Source: Enoplolaimus lenunculus
Lineage: Eukaryota > Nematoda > Enoplea > Enoplida > Thoracostomopsidae
Assembly: GCA_030248215.1 (NCBI GenBank)
Contig: JASANG010002860.1
Coordinates: forward strand, 248,001 to 312,000
Direction: 5' to 3'
Length of the DNA: 64,000 bases
The notes beneath the pieces were generated by a model that saw nothing but the letters and a program-made list of their open reading frames with translations, was not told the DNA's origin and did not search any database. Positions 11,701 through 23,690 of the stretch are shown here, in pieces. A program made the position numbers and the translations under genes. Position 1 is the first letter of the stretch, and the number at the start of each line of letters is the position of its first letter.

Positions 11701-14700
11701 TGTTCGCGACTTGTTGCGTGACGTTGTTTTGCCTTCACATGTTCGAGACAATATTGATGCGATTGCAGTAACAAAAAAGAAAACGTACGTAATTTTGTTT
11801 ATTATTGCGCTTAGGGAACTGTGTTTTAAGAGAGTGTTTTGCTACGCCACGCCACCGCGAAACAGTGATTTATTGTTAATACCATCAAGCGAACGGCCAA
11901 TATTCTACTTTGAATTGGCTCTTGGTTCCAATAATGTAGTTTACCGGATATTTAATGCAGGAAAGTTCAAAATCATATTAGGTACTGAGTAAACATTTAA
12001 TAAAAATGTATATATTGCAGTAGCTTTTGTTCGGCATGACAGAACTTAGTAGTGTGTACATTCGAACAGTTAACCACCAATCCAGCATGTATATTGTATT
12101 ATCTATTGTTTTATTGTTTTGTCCGCTGTAAATTTTAAAACAATATATAGGTTTAACCAATATGCTGTCTTGCCTTATGCAGTGCAAACACTCATGTGAG
12201 TTAAAATTTCTAGTCGTGAGACCGAAGAGCGTGTCTCAGAATTTTCAATAGCATCACAAGAAGTTTCGTTCGATCGGACCGAAGACGACATTCTTGCGGT
12301 TGGTGGCGGCGGAAAAGGAGCAGGCGCTGCTACGGCGACTGGTGGAGGACACCGGCGTGAACCGTCCATTCTACGCGGAGGCCGTCATTGGTGCCGCGAT
12401 TCACCGGCAACAATTCGAAAACGCCGCAGTCGAAGTGAGTCGTCGCGTCATAATCGGGTGACTGGTGGGGGCGGCGCTGGAGTACGCTTCACGGCAGAGT
12501 TGAACGCACCACCGCTTGCTGAAGAAGAAAGCAGCGACGTAACGACGAAGGGATCTATACAGCAGCCTGGTACTGCTGTTCATGCACGCAAACGATCGAA
12601 GGATAATGATGGAAATCCGGTAAAGTTGTAAACCAACGTGTAGGGTTACAACTATGTTGTACCTAATTGGTTTAAATATAGTGTTAATGGTGTTAAATAT
12701 TTCGCAGTCAGACGATTGGCTAACGAGTTAGTATTGTCCAGTGAAATGACTGATTTGGTGGGGTCTTAAATCCCGGCAGCACACCAAATCAATTATTTGA
12801 CCATAACTCGTTAGCCAGATATTTGATTGAGGAAGTTTTAACACTATTCGACACAGCTCCGCATGGTCGAATGACTTGCTTAATTTTTTATAGTTTTTTT
12901 GGCAAAAATTCTTTGGGACCATAAAAAATCGTATTTTTCAAAAAATTAAAATTGGGTCTGATGTCATTTTCAAGATTATGTAACATATCGTTTTATTCAA
13001 TACGTTATACGTTTAACATTGAAAGTTATGATCTTTAAAGATTGAAATTGTTTCACTTTGTATGCATTTACCTGCGCAGATTGATCGTCTCAATGGAGAA
13101 CACATTTCTGCATCGGCAACAGTTCGCATTAATCCTGACCGTAACCAAGCAACAATTCGCGGATCAGCGGGAAAAGGCCGTCTAAGCACTGGACTGAACC
13201 GAAGTTTATCCCAACCGCAGCTGAACAGCAATGGTGGTGAGTAATACTAAAACAATTTTCCTTGTACAATCAAATTGCTTTGTCTATGCGCGGAAAACCT
13301 AAGTAGCAAGTGTGAACCTTTATATTTCTTAATTTTGTTTTCACTATTTTTGAAGTCTTAATCTGATGTCTAAACTGATTTATTGTCTAGGTTGAACAGT
13401 TACTTGTAACATGTCGCAATTGTAGTGTATAGTTTTTTTTCAGAATCACCGGCGGATCAGGCGCACGTTGATGTATTTACACCGTAAGCGAAATATATAT
13501 GTATTAATTTAAATTCGTATATAATTTGTTTGGCTGTATCAAGACGTGTAATTAGCGATATGCCGGAGCCCTTGTGTCTAAACCCTGAATTTTGTTTTTG
13601 TACTTTGAAAAATTAACTCAGGCACCTTTTTATTTTTGTTACATTGAATTGTTACAGTAATACGTTACGCAGTCATCAGTCAACAAACTGCCTCGCTTTC
13701 AAATTGCACCAGTGGAATGCGCAAACGAACTTCAAAACCGATTCTTGCACTAAAGTAAAAATTAATGTCTTATTTTGCTTAATATTTTGTTGCTAATGAG
13801 CTCAAACGGCTTAAAAGACCTAATTGTGGGTTTTAAAAACCAACGACCAGTGGTGTCTGCGAGAATTTTTTCTGTGACATGAAATTTAATAGCTACGCAA
13901 TAATTACGATCCGATATTCTGAGAAACACAAAAAACTTTGAAAAACACAAAAGAAAACTACAGAAACAACATTAGGAATAATTTAATTTTTAAAAAAGTG
14001 CCCCAAATTGAGTGTAATTGGACCTTAGTTGGTTCGCTATACCGAAATTTCGCAAACGGACCTGGAAAATTTTAGACCACAGTTGTGTTCACCATTGTTA
14101 AATTTTTGTTTCGGAATGTTCTGTTCTGTGTATGTTTTACAGATGGAAAACAATATATAAGAACAAAATTGCAAACAAAATAAAACATTTTCTGTTTCGA
14201 TTATACCTTCACTACGTACCTTCAGGCTTCAATCGGAATCGGAACACGATTTTTTGAAACTTGGACCCTGGCTGCTGTTTTATAGAAACGTGTCTATCTG
14301 TTTTTAGTGTCATACTAGAATCGGTTTCGCAAAGAAAGTATACGTGTGTACAGAGTGTAAAGAAGTGTATTGTGAACAGTGCAAAACCGACCCGAGATTG
14401 TCATCGTGTGTTCCCAAAGTTTCGACTCCTCGAAGAAAACTAAAGGTTGGTGTGCAATGTTGGTTACAAAAGTAAATTCAGTAGGGTGACTTTAATGTTA
14501 TTCAGACGTAAACAGCGGCAAATTACATCGATTAAACCTTGACTCTCGAGGGACCGTAAGTCCATGCTATCTTGTATCAAACTATGATTAACTAATTGGA
14601 TTAAAACGTTCTTTTCTTGTCTCAATATTTAAAATTTTATTATTTCTGGTTATTTTCACGTAAGGATATTCTGCGTTTATTTTAATCTTTGGGTTCATGG

Positions 14701-17700
14701 CGTCGCAAAAGAACTGAAACATACTATTACGTAAATTTTTCAGTTTTTAATTTCAATGATTGCATTTTTGATTTGCGTTTTACAGGGTTATTTAGCTGAC
14801 TTCACTCCAGCAAGGACCCCAATGATACCCCATATTTTAATTCATTGCGTCAAAGAACTGGAGCGACGAGGTTTAGATAGTGTCGGTTTGTACAGGGTGT
14901 CCGGGTAAGATGATGTAACGTTTGAAATAATTCAGTGTTCATTTCTCAATGTTGCTTGCTTGACGCGCACTGTAGAAGTAGCTTCACAGCCTTTGTTACC
15001 TTTTTGACGGTTGATTCAAAGTGTATCGTCAACTCCACATCTAATTTCTTTTCAGTAACTTACTTACCTTTGCAACTCTGGACTATTTTTCATGAGCAGG
15101 TATTACATTTCTTTGTTGTTTATTTCAGGAATGATCAGCAAGTTACAAAGTTGACCGAGCAGTTTTTGTGGGGTAAAACAACTCCGAATCTGGTAAGCGT
15201 TTTGGTCTTCCAGCGTTCGACTATGCATGTCAGAATCTATTAGAATATCTCTTATGGTCGTGTTATTGCTATGTATTGTATAATCGCTCTGATTAAGGCT
15301 CTGACGCAAGTTATAAACTAAAATATAAAAAAATCGCATATTTTTTGAAATGGGTTTGAAGCGAGTATCTACCACTTATTCAAACTTGAAAACATATCAA
15401 ACTAAATATATATTAATGTATGACTTTTATTGATGAGGGCCAGACCGTGTTGATCACGGGTGTAACATAACTTTTTATGTTAAACTTCTGTACAAACGTA
15501 AAGTTATTCCAGTTTTTTCTTTTCCTGCGAAAACTAATTTCTTTTATTATAACTACATTTAGTGTTGCAAAGAGAAGTGTTAGTCATACGACGTGATTTC
15601 TGTGCTTGAAGTGAATTAAAAGTGTAATGTAATAGCTATATATTTTCAGATCTCGGTCAACGATATCAACGTTTTGACCAGTTGTATAAAGCGTTTTCTT
15701 TTGAGCTGGCTAAAAGAACCTATTGTTCCACATTCCGCTTGGCACGATTTCTATCGCGCTTCTCGTAAGCATTTATCTGATAAGACTTAGCTAGACAAGA
15801 ACCCATGAGGTGTAGCCCTAATTTCCAGATATACTGATATTTTGGTGCAGCAGTGTGACCGTAGTTGACTGCACGGTTCCGAAAAATACATTAAAACTCT
15901 CAACTGCGTCAGATTGTTACTAATAATATAGACAGATTTTAGTGATGTTAACCAGTGCCATGAAAACAGATCTCATTCTGGTTTGCGGAATGTATCTTTC
16001 TTTTACACTTTTTCAGTGAAGATTTTGAATTCTGAATTTTAGAGGTTGCTGATGCACAAGGCAGACAGAACGCAATATCTTCGGTGTTGGGAAGCCTACC
16101 CCAGCCGAATCGCGAAACGCTGGCTTACCTAATAATGCATTTTCAAAAGTAATTTTCAATTTTTTGCCTGATTTAATGTTTACAGAACATATTTTCGGTC
16201 GCTTGGTAAGTAAGTAAGAGTTTTGTTAAAGGATTAAACTGGCGCACGATAGCAGCTCATTATAAATGGAACCTCCAATCGCATAGCACTGCAATGAATT
16301 AACTTTGAAGTTGATGCAGCATGCTTTGATTTCCACGAAAAGTAAATTTGTCGCATCTCTGTAGTAATAATATTTCCTGTATTATTTTAGCGTTGCTGCA
16401 AATTGCAAAATAAATTTGATGACAGCGCAAAATTTGTGCACTGTTTTGGCTTCAACAGTGATCGGAAATTCGACTGAATGTCCAAGTCAGCAGCAGATCT
16501 ATGACGAGATGGGCAAACAAAATCAGGTACTTCTAAAGTTTTACCAACAAACAGTTTTGTTCTCGTTCGTGTGCAACGTATATCACCATGTCTAGAGAGC
16601 ACAGCATTATTAAAACATCCAGCTGCAGTTTAAAGGATATAATATGTTTTCCGTTTAATAAGGTAATGATATGTTATTTCAGATTATGTCTGCGCTTATG
16701 GGGATCTCGCAGGAGTTTTGGTGCACAGTGGTATCTGTTACTTCAGGTCAACCTCAGTTGTTTCCTAAATATGGAGACATAAAAACACCGGAACTAGGTA
16801 AGTCACAAAACACACACTCGATAATGAGTGCACGGAAAAGCTTATGCATAACGCGCTAGATTGATTCTTTATAATTAAAAATGGACTACTTAAGTAAATA
16901 CACTTATTGCGAAAATTTAGCCATATTGGCCATGAATCAACATTGATCTTTAAATATGAACTGTCGATATGATAAATTTACTCAGCGCTGTGTATGGTAT
17001 ATATGCTTTGGAGCCTGTCCCCGTAACGTGTTCAACGGCCAATGCTTGATTTGTGGGGGACCAACGCTGGGTCAAACTTTTCATGCATATATACTTTACT
17101 TGGTTCGATGTGTCTTGAAGAGCTGAAGAATAATCTGGTGTATGTGAAAACTTTATAAAACATGTTCTTGTATTCATATTTACTTTACAGTATATCAAAT
17201 GCAAACTTTGTTTCTATTCTATGTTTCATTTTTCAACAAGAATATGATGTTTGTGTAGTAGTAAACGGTTATTTTTGACAAAACACGATACTGCATGTTC
17301 ATAGAAGTTTGCTTTCAATAAGACGCGTCATTGCATGCTTTAGAAATAATGTTTCATTGATATTGTTTTCTGATAGCTGATGAGCGGCCACATCAAATGT
17401 AGCAGTAATGTGCATCTAACAATTAGTGAAGTTGTGCTATCTTTTAACCGCAATACTGATCGTGTTTATCTTGTACCTTTTGCATGATATGGCACATATA
17501 GTTGATGGCGTATATATTAGATACTGTGAAGCATTGGTCGGAAACAATATAGTAATAAGCTTTATTCATTTTGAGGTCGAGAAACTGGTCAAACACCGCG
17601 ATATAATTCATCTGCTAAGTTGTATCCGGAACTCAGTGGGGAAACTCCGGTTATGAGAGCGAATTACAATTATGGTAGGTGCTATTTTCTGTCATGTTTC

Positions 17701-18996
17701 TGCGTTGGTAACCAGTATTGTTCATGCAGTAAGATATACTTTATGTTTCGGTTGCTTGTATCGCTCTAGCTAAAATAGTCTCGTTCTACTACTAACTTGG
17801 TGTTTTTGCTTTCAATGTGTTCTTATAGAATCGAAACTTAGAAGCTGAGATACCTATATATAATTTATTCTGTTTCTTGGAAAAAATTTCGAAAATCGTG
17901 AAATAATAGTATATAATTTGTAACATTATGATATTAGAAAATTATATTAGAAAGACAATTTGGCTAATTTTACACGCGCCAATCCTAGAAAATCACTTGT
18001 TTTGCAGCTACAACATAGTCTGTTTGCCTCTTGTCTACTGCATGTTTATCTATCTGCAATCTACATGTTCCTTTTTGTGCCGTTTCTAACATTTATAATG
18101 ATGTATTTGCTTTACGTAATACGGAGAATAAAACAAAATTAATTGTTAATGACTGATCAGAAAAACTATTGTCTTTACTATTCAGTTACTTAAGACTTAA
18201 TATTATGCTCGGTATTTGAAACTAAGCAATGTTAGAATTTTCCCTTTGCTGTCACAGCGAACATTGCTTGGAAAATCAAATAGTGTTGCATTTTGTATTT
18301 TTATTATGTATGTATTTTTCGTTGATGTTTTTATTATTATTATAGGTACTGCAAATACAACACCATTTTTCACGTCAGGAACGTAAGTGCTTACTTTTGT
18401 TGGGTGGATGTCTATTTTACAATGTTGCACTTTGAACTAGCGCTACATTTGAAATTCAAGGATTAAATAATCGAGAAAATATTACGAGTTTGAAAAGTTA
18501 GCTTTGCGTGCCCCAAGGTGCGGCCGAAGTGAAATAAAAAAACTGGATCCGGAGGTCATCAAATTTTGTCTTAACCAGAACCGAAGACGCTGAATTTTTA
18601 CAGATTTAAACAATCTGTTAAGTGTTCTCAGAAGTATGTTTTAAGCCGTGCTTTTGAAAAATCGGCTCACCGAATAGCACAACACTGACGAAAATACGAA
18701 ACAACGAAGCTTATTGGAAGCTCGTGCAAATATTCTACGGAATCGACTTCTGTGGGGCCGGAGGCAGACCTTTGGTTACGCAGGAGTTTATCCTATTGGG
18801 TTGTAATAAACAGTGTTTATTCAAAATGCTAATTTTTACAACCTGTGTATTTAAGTCAAACAGAAGCGAATTTGTGGCAAGTCAATATTGTTGCCTTGTT
18901 TAAAGAAATTTAATGGTAATACACTCGAAATGTTTAAATGTATGTTTTAGCTCAACGGCCAAGCGAAAATACTTTAAACCGATACAACACAAATGA
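8773..18996 (+). CDS. RACGAP1: Centralspindlin Rho-family GTPase-activating protein (RACGAP1 / MgcRacGAP / CYK-4 family), 18 coding exons
   Basis: Coding exons: 8773-8869, 9633-9795, 10946-11069, 11684-11784, 12214-12619, 13080-13236, 13444-13483, 13658-13754, 14308-14445, 14786-14904, 15129-15192, 15650-15764, 16043-16148, 16391-16526, 16683-16797, 17576-17674, 18346-18382, 18951-18996. All introns are GT-AG, phases match at every junction, and the sum is 2160 nt (719 residues plus stop). Order: N-terminal coiled coil, basic/Ser-rich linker, C1 zinc finger, RhoGAP domain (GLYRVSG Arg finger), short TP-rich tail. Length and order fit the family (human is about 630 residues; the linker is longer here). 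By family knowledge it pairs with MKLP1/ZEN-4 kinesin in centralspindlin and directs RhoA at the division plane. The start is the first in-frame ATG. The last exon is the least certain; domains and most exons are near certain. Confidence 0.93.
9018..9112 (-). mobile_element. Fragment of CCGGAA-family hAT MITE in RacGAP intron 1
   Basis: It begins CAGGCTGCAACCGGAATTAC, continues with TTACCGGGACCGGAATTTG and then jumps to GTATTTTAGATTTTCGTTAT, which is internal sequence in fuller copies (38859, 62938). Internal deletion and loss of the far end are evident. Confidence 0.6.
9246..9545. repeat. Single-unit relative of the ATTGAGCGAAGC tandem-repeat element, RacGAP intron 1
   Basis: Starts ATTGAGCGAAGC and contains, on the opposite strand, the same unit as 54654-55313: GCAAATTAGCTAACTA, GGTTTATAAACAATT, CCAAAAACCCTTCAG, CCCTAATAAT. 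Only one unit is present here, versus four in the liprin intron. A more diverged relative lies at about 10130-10350 in intron 2. Confidence 0.6.
11095..11336. mobile_element. Decayed CCGGAA-type hAT fragments in RacGAP intron 3
   Basis: Two right-end-like tips are visible: ACCGGAATTCCGGTGGTACC at 11101-11120 and CCGGTTGAACCCTG near 11323-11336. ATCCGG and TTCCGG motifs lie between. No duplication can be assigned. Confidence 0.45.
12214..13236 (+). other. RacGAP exons 5-6: basic, Ser/Gly-rich linker
   Basis: Exon 5 is the largest (406 nt). It holds the conserved block EVSFDRTEDDIL (human SISFDKTDESLD) followed by Gly/Ala-rich and Arg-rich sequence (IRKRRSRSESSRHNR), matching the KKREKRRSTSR region of human RACGAP1. 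Exon 6 continues with Ser/Asn-rich sequence including RNQATIRGSAGKGRLST. In the family this region carries mitotic kinase sites and a nuclear localisation signal; the basic clusters here would serve that purpose, which is inference. Confidence 0.8.
12713..12820. mobile_element. Small inverted-repeat MITE in RacGAP intron 5
   Basis: The ends are ATTGGCTAACGAGTTA and its inverse TAACTCGTTAGCCAGAT, about 108 bp overall. It lies between exons 12214-12619 and 13080-13236. No coding content. Confidence 0.6.
13444..14445 (+). other. RacGAP exons 7-9: C1 zinc finger with a Cys in place of the usual His
   Basis: The C1 finger spans about residues 380-429 and is split by the intron at 13755-14307. Ligands read H380-X12-C393-X2-C396-X12-C409-X2-C412-X4-C417-X2-C420-X8-C429. 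The canonical C1 pattern has His where Cys417 stands and X7 before the last Cys. All eight zinc ligands are still metal-binding types, so folding is plausible. In the family the C1 domain supports membrane association at the midzone and midbody. The intron donor after exon 8 is weak (gtaaaa), but the CX2C motif is completed exactly across that junction, which supports it. Confidence 0.87.
14786..16797 (+). other. RacGAP exons 10-15: RhoGAP catalytic domain
   Basis: Residues about 442-634. It opens with GYLADFTPARTPMIPHILIH and ELERRGLDSVGLYRVSG, giving the catalytic Arg finger R478. The second conserved block is CIKRFLLSWLKEPIVPH (human LLKDFLRNLKEPLL). The third is INLMTAQNLCTVLASTVIG, where most family members have NLAKVFGPTIV, so the Asn is kept but FGP is replaced by LAS. 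The domain stimulates GTP hydrolysis by Rac/Cdc42/Rho; in centralspindlin the true substrate is debated. Residues needed for catalysis appear present. Confidence 0.93.
17576..18996 (+). other. RacGAP exons 16-18: C-terminal tail
   Basis: Exon 16 (17576-17674) reads GRETGQTPRYNSSAKLYPEL and exon 17 (18346-18382) TANTTPFFTSG. These resemble the end of human RACGAP1 (NTPRFGSKSKSATNLGR then NFFASP). The splice into exon 18 at 18951 gives a basic end TAKRKYFKPIQHK and a stop at 18994-18996, keeping the total divisible by three. Exon 18 rests only on a good acceptor (ttttag), phase and the early stop, so it could be replaced by another downstream exon. No clean AATAAA follows the stop. Confidence 0.6.
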
Positions 18997-19504
18997 TTAT
19001 TGTACATAAAATAATGTATATTCGTATTTTATTTAAACCTTAGCTCGCTTATTTGTTTGTAATATATTCTTCGAACATATGTGTACGTTGAGTGCCGTTT
19101 TCCTACTTTATATAACCGCAGCGGCAGCACAACCACGGTTACTGATCAGTTGGTTGTTTACATCACTGTACAACATTCAAATTGAACTTATATGTATTCT
19201 TCTCGTGCTATGAGGTATTCACACTCCCGGATTATTTTAGTAATAGATCGTAGCTTGAATAGATGGAAAGCTATCTCTTTGAACGAAATCTACACTGGAC
19301 CGTTCTCAAGACGATAAAGCTGGCAAATATAATTTAATTTCTTTTCTTGAATAGTATATAATTGGTTGCAGTTGGGCTTGTTAATATGTTCAGTGTTATA
19401 TTAATTGCGGTTGTTGCTGTGTTGAAGTTTTTTATATCGTGACAAAATGTTTCAGTTTGTTTTTTTTTGTTTTATAGTTATATTGTATTGCTTATCTGCC
19501 GAAC

Positions 19505-19713
19505 AGGCTATCGACCGGAATCTACTTGTAAATCGGGACCGGAACATGCTAAACAGGAACCAGAACATTATCCATAATTTATTCTGTTGTAAAAGTGTAA
19601 CATGAGATATTTTACAGAACGTCGTTCAAAAAAGCGGCAAAGGTAAAAGTTTCAGTCCAGGTTTGTAATCATGAAACCGGAACCGAAATTTCCGGTCGGA
19701 ACCTGGTGTTGGA
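19505..19713. mobile_element. Decayed CCGGAA-type element with CAGG..CCTG ends
   Basis: The left end is CAGGCTATCGACCGGAATC; the right end AATTTCCGGTCGGAACCTG. ACCGGAAC motifs recur inside. No duplication is visible. Confidence 0.5.
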
Positions 19714-20861
19714 TGTTGGCAATTTGTAAACTGTTTTTATCATTGCTTCTGTACAAATTTGGAGGACAATATGTGCTCAAAATTAAAACACAAAGGCAGT
19801 TATCAAAATGTTGATACATTTATGCAGAAAATGTTAGCTTATTGTACACAATGCATTAACCATCACTATATAATTTAATGTAGACGTATATATACTTGGT
19901 TCACGTGTAGCTTTCACAGCGGTAAGAGCATGCGGGTACGCTGCTTGGGTTGGGATTCGAATGTTAATGTGGAGAGAGTCTTTAAATTCATGCAAGTTAA
20001 TATTTTCTGTGTCCAGGCACAGTTTTAGAGAAACTGTATTTTGTTTCGTTTATTCGCTAATTTTCTGAGAATATTCGGAAATTCGTGAACATTGAGATAA
20101 GAGTAAAACGAAAAGCATTAGATCTTCGGTTGTACCCAGACTCGCAGATATTTGCCAAAAATATCGAATTAAATCATTTCAAGTACTTAATTTCACCTCA
20201 ACTCCGGCTGCGACAAACTTTGTTGCCCTACGGGTCTGTAATTTTTAACCTCCGGTAACACCTTGCTGTGCAGGCCAAACATGCTTTAACGTGTGACCGA
20301 CATTAACTTTTTTGGATTTTAGATACAGTCTAAGGATTTTCAGTATCAGTTTTTAAGCACATTGCAGAACATACTTGTGTATATATATACAAAACTGAAC
20401 AACTATATGTAAAATATGATTCACTCTGCGTTCTTTGCATTCATATTACATGTACCTTGTAGTGAATAAATTTATACTTGACGTCTATTATGAGCAGCTA
20501 GTAATGTCAGTCCCACATTACCGTTGGCTTGGGTTGTACACGAATTGTCCGCCCTGTTTTTTGAGTATCGTAGTAGGTAACTCTGAGCGGACACAATTTT
20601 AGCTAGCTACCGCGTGCATGTATAGTATTTGTTTCCCACGAAATGTGCACATGTAGTTTTCTTTTTAAAAAATGTCCGAATACTAAAAGGAAACGCTATA
20701 TTAAAAATTTCCCGCAAAATTTGAATTCCTACCAAAAAAATTAATTTTACCGTCAAAATTTGAATTTTCCCTTCAAAACACTAGAACACGCATTACTGAC
20801 AGGTTTCTGTTGCTTCGAATATATCAACTATCTTATATTTGCGTCCGAACGTCTTTTATTT

Positions 20862-21403
20862 ATGCGGAGTTCACGTTATAACCGGGGCAGGCGGGACACG
20901 GTTTATCCCATGTTACGTCAACGTTAAAATTCGGGCTCATATCGGGTCAACAGACAAAACTCGAATGTCATATGACATTTACTTACAAACCACCGCTCTC
21001 AAACGATCAATGTATACACGCGACGGTATGCCACGTGATACTGTGGGACATTTATGCGAATATCATGATATTCCAAAATTTCAACCAATATCATATGATA
21101 TTCCGCGGGACAGTGTAATCTTTGGGTACTAACAATGAATGAAAAGTTGAACGGTAGCGGCAGAAATGTGCTTTAAATACCAAATACACACCTGCAAATC
21201 GTTTCCGACACAAAATCGTTTAAAACCACAGCATCATAATTCAAAAATTCAAATTTCAATGAAAATATATCATATGATATTAGCAGACAAATACGAATTT
21301 TTGAATACGATATGGGGTCTTCAAGCAGACAAAATGTTACCCAATAGTCTAATAGGGAGAAAACGTGTCCCAAGCTGCCCCGGTTATAACGTGAACCCCG
21401 CAT
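20862..21403. mobile_element. Inverted-repeat element with GTTCACGTTATAACCGGGGC ends
   Basis: The inner 22 bases of the ends are exact inverted copies (20869-20890 and 21374-21395) and similarity extends outward into ATGCGG/CCGCAT. The interior carries CATATGATAT repeats and resembles 7830-8160, which shares CTGCCCCGGTTA..AACGTGAAC and GACAAAATGTTACCCA, so 7830-8160 is an older partial copy. No transposase is seen. Confidence 0.75.
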
Positions 21404-23402
21404 TAGGTGTCAGGACATACATTCTTATATCCTATGGCGTCCAGTACTGGCTATGCATGCTTCCGCGTACGACATATAATATAGCTTGTCCGGCCCATGT
21501 TACGGCCGTCCCGATTTTGGGTGGGTCTGTAACAGTAGGCTTTCTGTTTACGGCCCTAAAAGTAACATTGGCCACTTGTCTAGCTATAGCTTTTAACAAA
21601 CGCTTTGACATTTTCTGTGCAATCCAAACCAATGGCAACGTGGGACTAATATAAATAGACGGGTAAATTTTGGTGAGTCCAAAAAGGTCGATCGCAGTCC
21701 CTACCTTGTTTTCCATTGGTATAAGTGGACAAAAATTAGAGTAACTGTAGCAGTAAACATAATTGTTTTTCAAGAACCTGCTTTTTGGTCCGATTTGCCG
21801 AGGCAAGTGTATTCACCATTGTATTTTGCGAAATTTCTTCACATTTTATAAAATATATACTTTACACATTGCGATCAACTCAATGACACACAACACTTGT
21901 CGTTTATTTTACAATTAAAAATGGCAACCATTCACTTTTGTAATGTTTCTCCAGGTGTTGCTTAGTAGGTACTTAGCTAAACCATTAACATTACTTTTCA
22001 TTAATTCGCATTAAATTAATTGATTCTGTATAAAATCACGTTAATGTGTAAGATATCCAAAATAATTATTTTATTTATCTTGCAAAACAACTCTTGTATA
22101 AATGATCATTTTGTATACCTACTTACAACTGAAATTACTTTAATATGGTCACGACTCGAGTTTACTTAAACCTACTTTTTCTCATATTTGTTAAATACCA
22201 TGATATGTGAAAAGATAGAACTTTGAACATATATATAATATTCTGCAGTGACACGAAGAGGAGGGATACTGAAATTTTGGACAACGCACCTTTAATAACT
22301 TGTGGCAGCCATTTTATATTGTTTACTAAGTTCATACCTTTGAAATATGGTTTTAAATTAAACAGTTAGGTATGCACTATGCAGTAATGAATATAGGTAG
22401 CTTAATACTTCGAATAATGAATCAAATATACTGAATTTAATTTGATGCAGCGAGCAATTACACAAATATTTAGGGTAAATGACGTTTATGGACGAATTAG
22501 TAATTTTAGACTGTACATATTCATATACGCACTCTAATTAGGAAAATAGACACCTATTGATTCATATTCAAGCGACGCACGCCGTCCCTTTTTCACGCCC
22601 TTCTTATGCCGGTCACTACAGTACCTAAATACTTCACCAGCATTTCAAATTCAATAAATCATTAATTATAGATAGATTGCGTTTAGCATTTTTACTAAAA
22701 ATAAGGTACGACTTTAAATTGCAAATAAAGAATATATACATTTCAATATAAAAACTCAACGTATCATGTTACAAATATATACCTATACTATTTCACTACT
22801 TACATATTATATATATAAAATTAAACCAATTCTTCAAAACTGTATCCCTATAGTTTTCAAGTCACATAACCTCTCTTTTTATCAACTAAAACTTCCAAAC
22901 AAATTCTCGTACTTTATAATAATTCAATTTTACCCAACACATTCTGCTAAAACACTGTACGATCAGTATTAAAGTTTTAATGCAGTTTAACTTCAACTAA
23001 ATCTTAACAGGCGTACAGTATTCACATTGGATCAACTCTGCGTAAATTATCCCAAGAACGGAAACATAAACGAGATCGTAGAGCTTAATTAGAATGCTAT
23101 GTTTGTTTACAGAATTCGCAATCCTTTCACTTAATAAATGAATTAATATTTCCTATCAACGAACACAACATAAAAGTAATAAAAATAAAATCTATCAATA
23201 ACAATGGCACGCACGTTTATATACACACGGAGATTATGCCAATAATGACATAAATTACAAGACTGGTAAAACGGAGTCAAAGGTATTATGGACATAACCG
23301 TACATTTGAGTATAATAAAACTGTAAAAACTTTCTTTTGCATGCGCCTTAACTTTAGATGTGGGAGGAAGTGTACAAAAGCCTAACCTTTACAACTTATA
23401 AA

Positions 23403-23690
23403 CAGAGTGGGACATTACCCGCGAGTAAACGCGTGTCCGGATAAGAATTTCAGGCGCGGGTATACCCGCGGCTAAAGAGTTTTACCACGCGAGTAAAAAT
23501 GCAATTTTTACACACGGCAAACTTTCAAGTTTTAAGGTGGAAAACCTACGCTATTGTGTGTTTTATTTCTGGTGAGGTGCAATCCGTGCTTTATTTAGCT
23601 TTTGAGCGGGTATACCCGGCGGGTAAAAAACTCTTGTTTGCGTGGCTAAAGCGCGGGTTGGGTAAAAAATCGTTAGCCACTTATGCTGGC
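23403..23690. mobile_element. Possible CAGAGTGGGAC-ended MITE, copy 2
   Basis: It starts CAGAGTGGGACATTACCCGC and contains GCGGGTATACCCGCGG and a second GCGGGTATACCCGGCGGG palindrome. The right end is not sharply defined. It shares its end with the copy ending at 593. Confidence 0.4.

Larger units (their letters stand above)
8773..11784 (+). other. RacGAP exons 1-4: N-terminal coiled coil
   Basis: Residues 1 to about 161 begin MSDTYNVDFDLLAKRIVKL, then run through long E/K/R/Q-rich helices (KLVEAQAERDGLRTVVDGF; SKTELERENEAL) and end with the human-like block LLRDVVLPSHVRDNI (human LIREMLMCD region). In this family the segment dimerises and binds the kinesin-6 partner. Exon 3 contains MYIRSFFRTMLASV, an unusually hydrophobic aromatic stretch for a coiled coil. 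It is in frame and no plausible intron removes it. Intron 1 (8870-9632) and intron 2 (9796-10945) carry transposon remnants. Confidence 0.85.

Noticed and set aside
12196-12213. An apparent 18-base intron before RacGAP exon 5
   Set aside because: A TGCAAACACTCAT exon with an 18-base intron breaks the frame or is implausibly short. Splicing 11784 directly to 12214 keeps the frame and gives family-like sequence.
21166-21806. Overlapping ORFs of 162 (plus) and 124 (minus) codons
   Set aside because: The longest non-gene ORFs in the window, but they overlap on opposite strands, run out of a MITE end, and show no recognisable motif.
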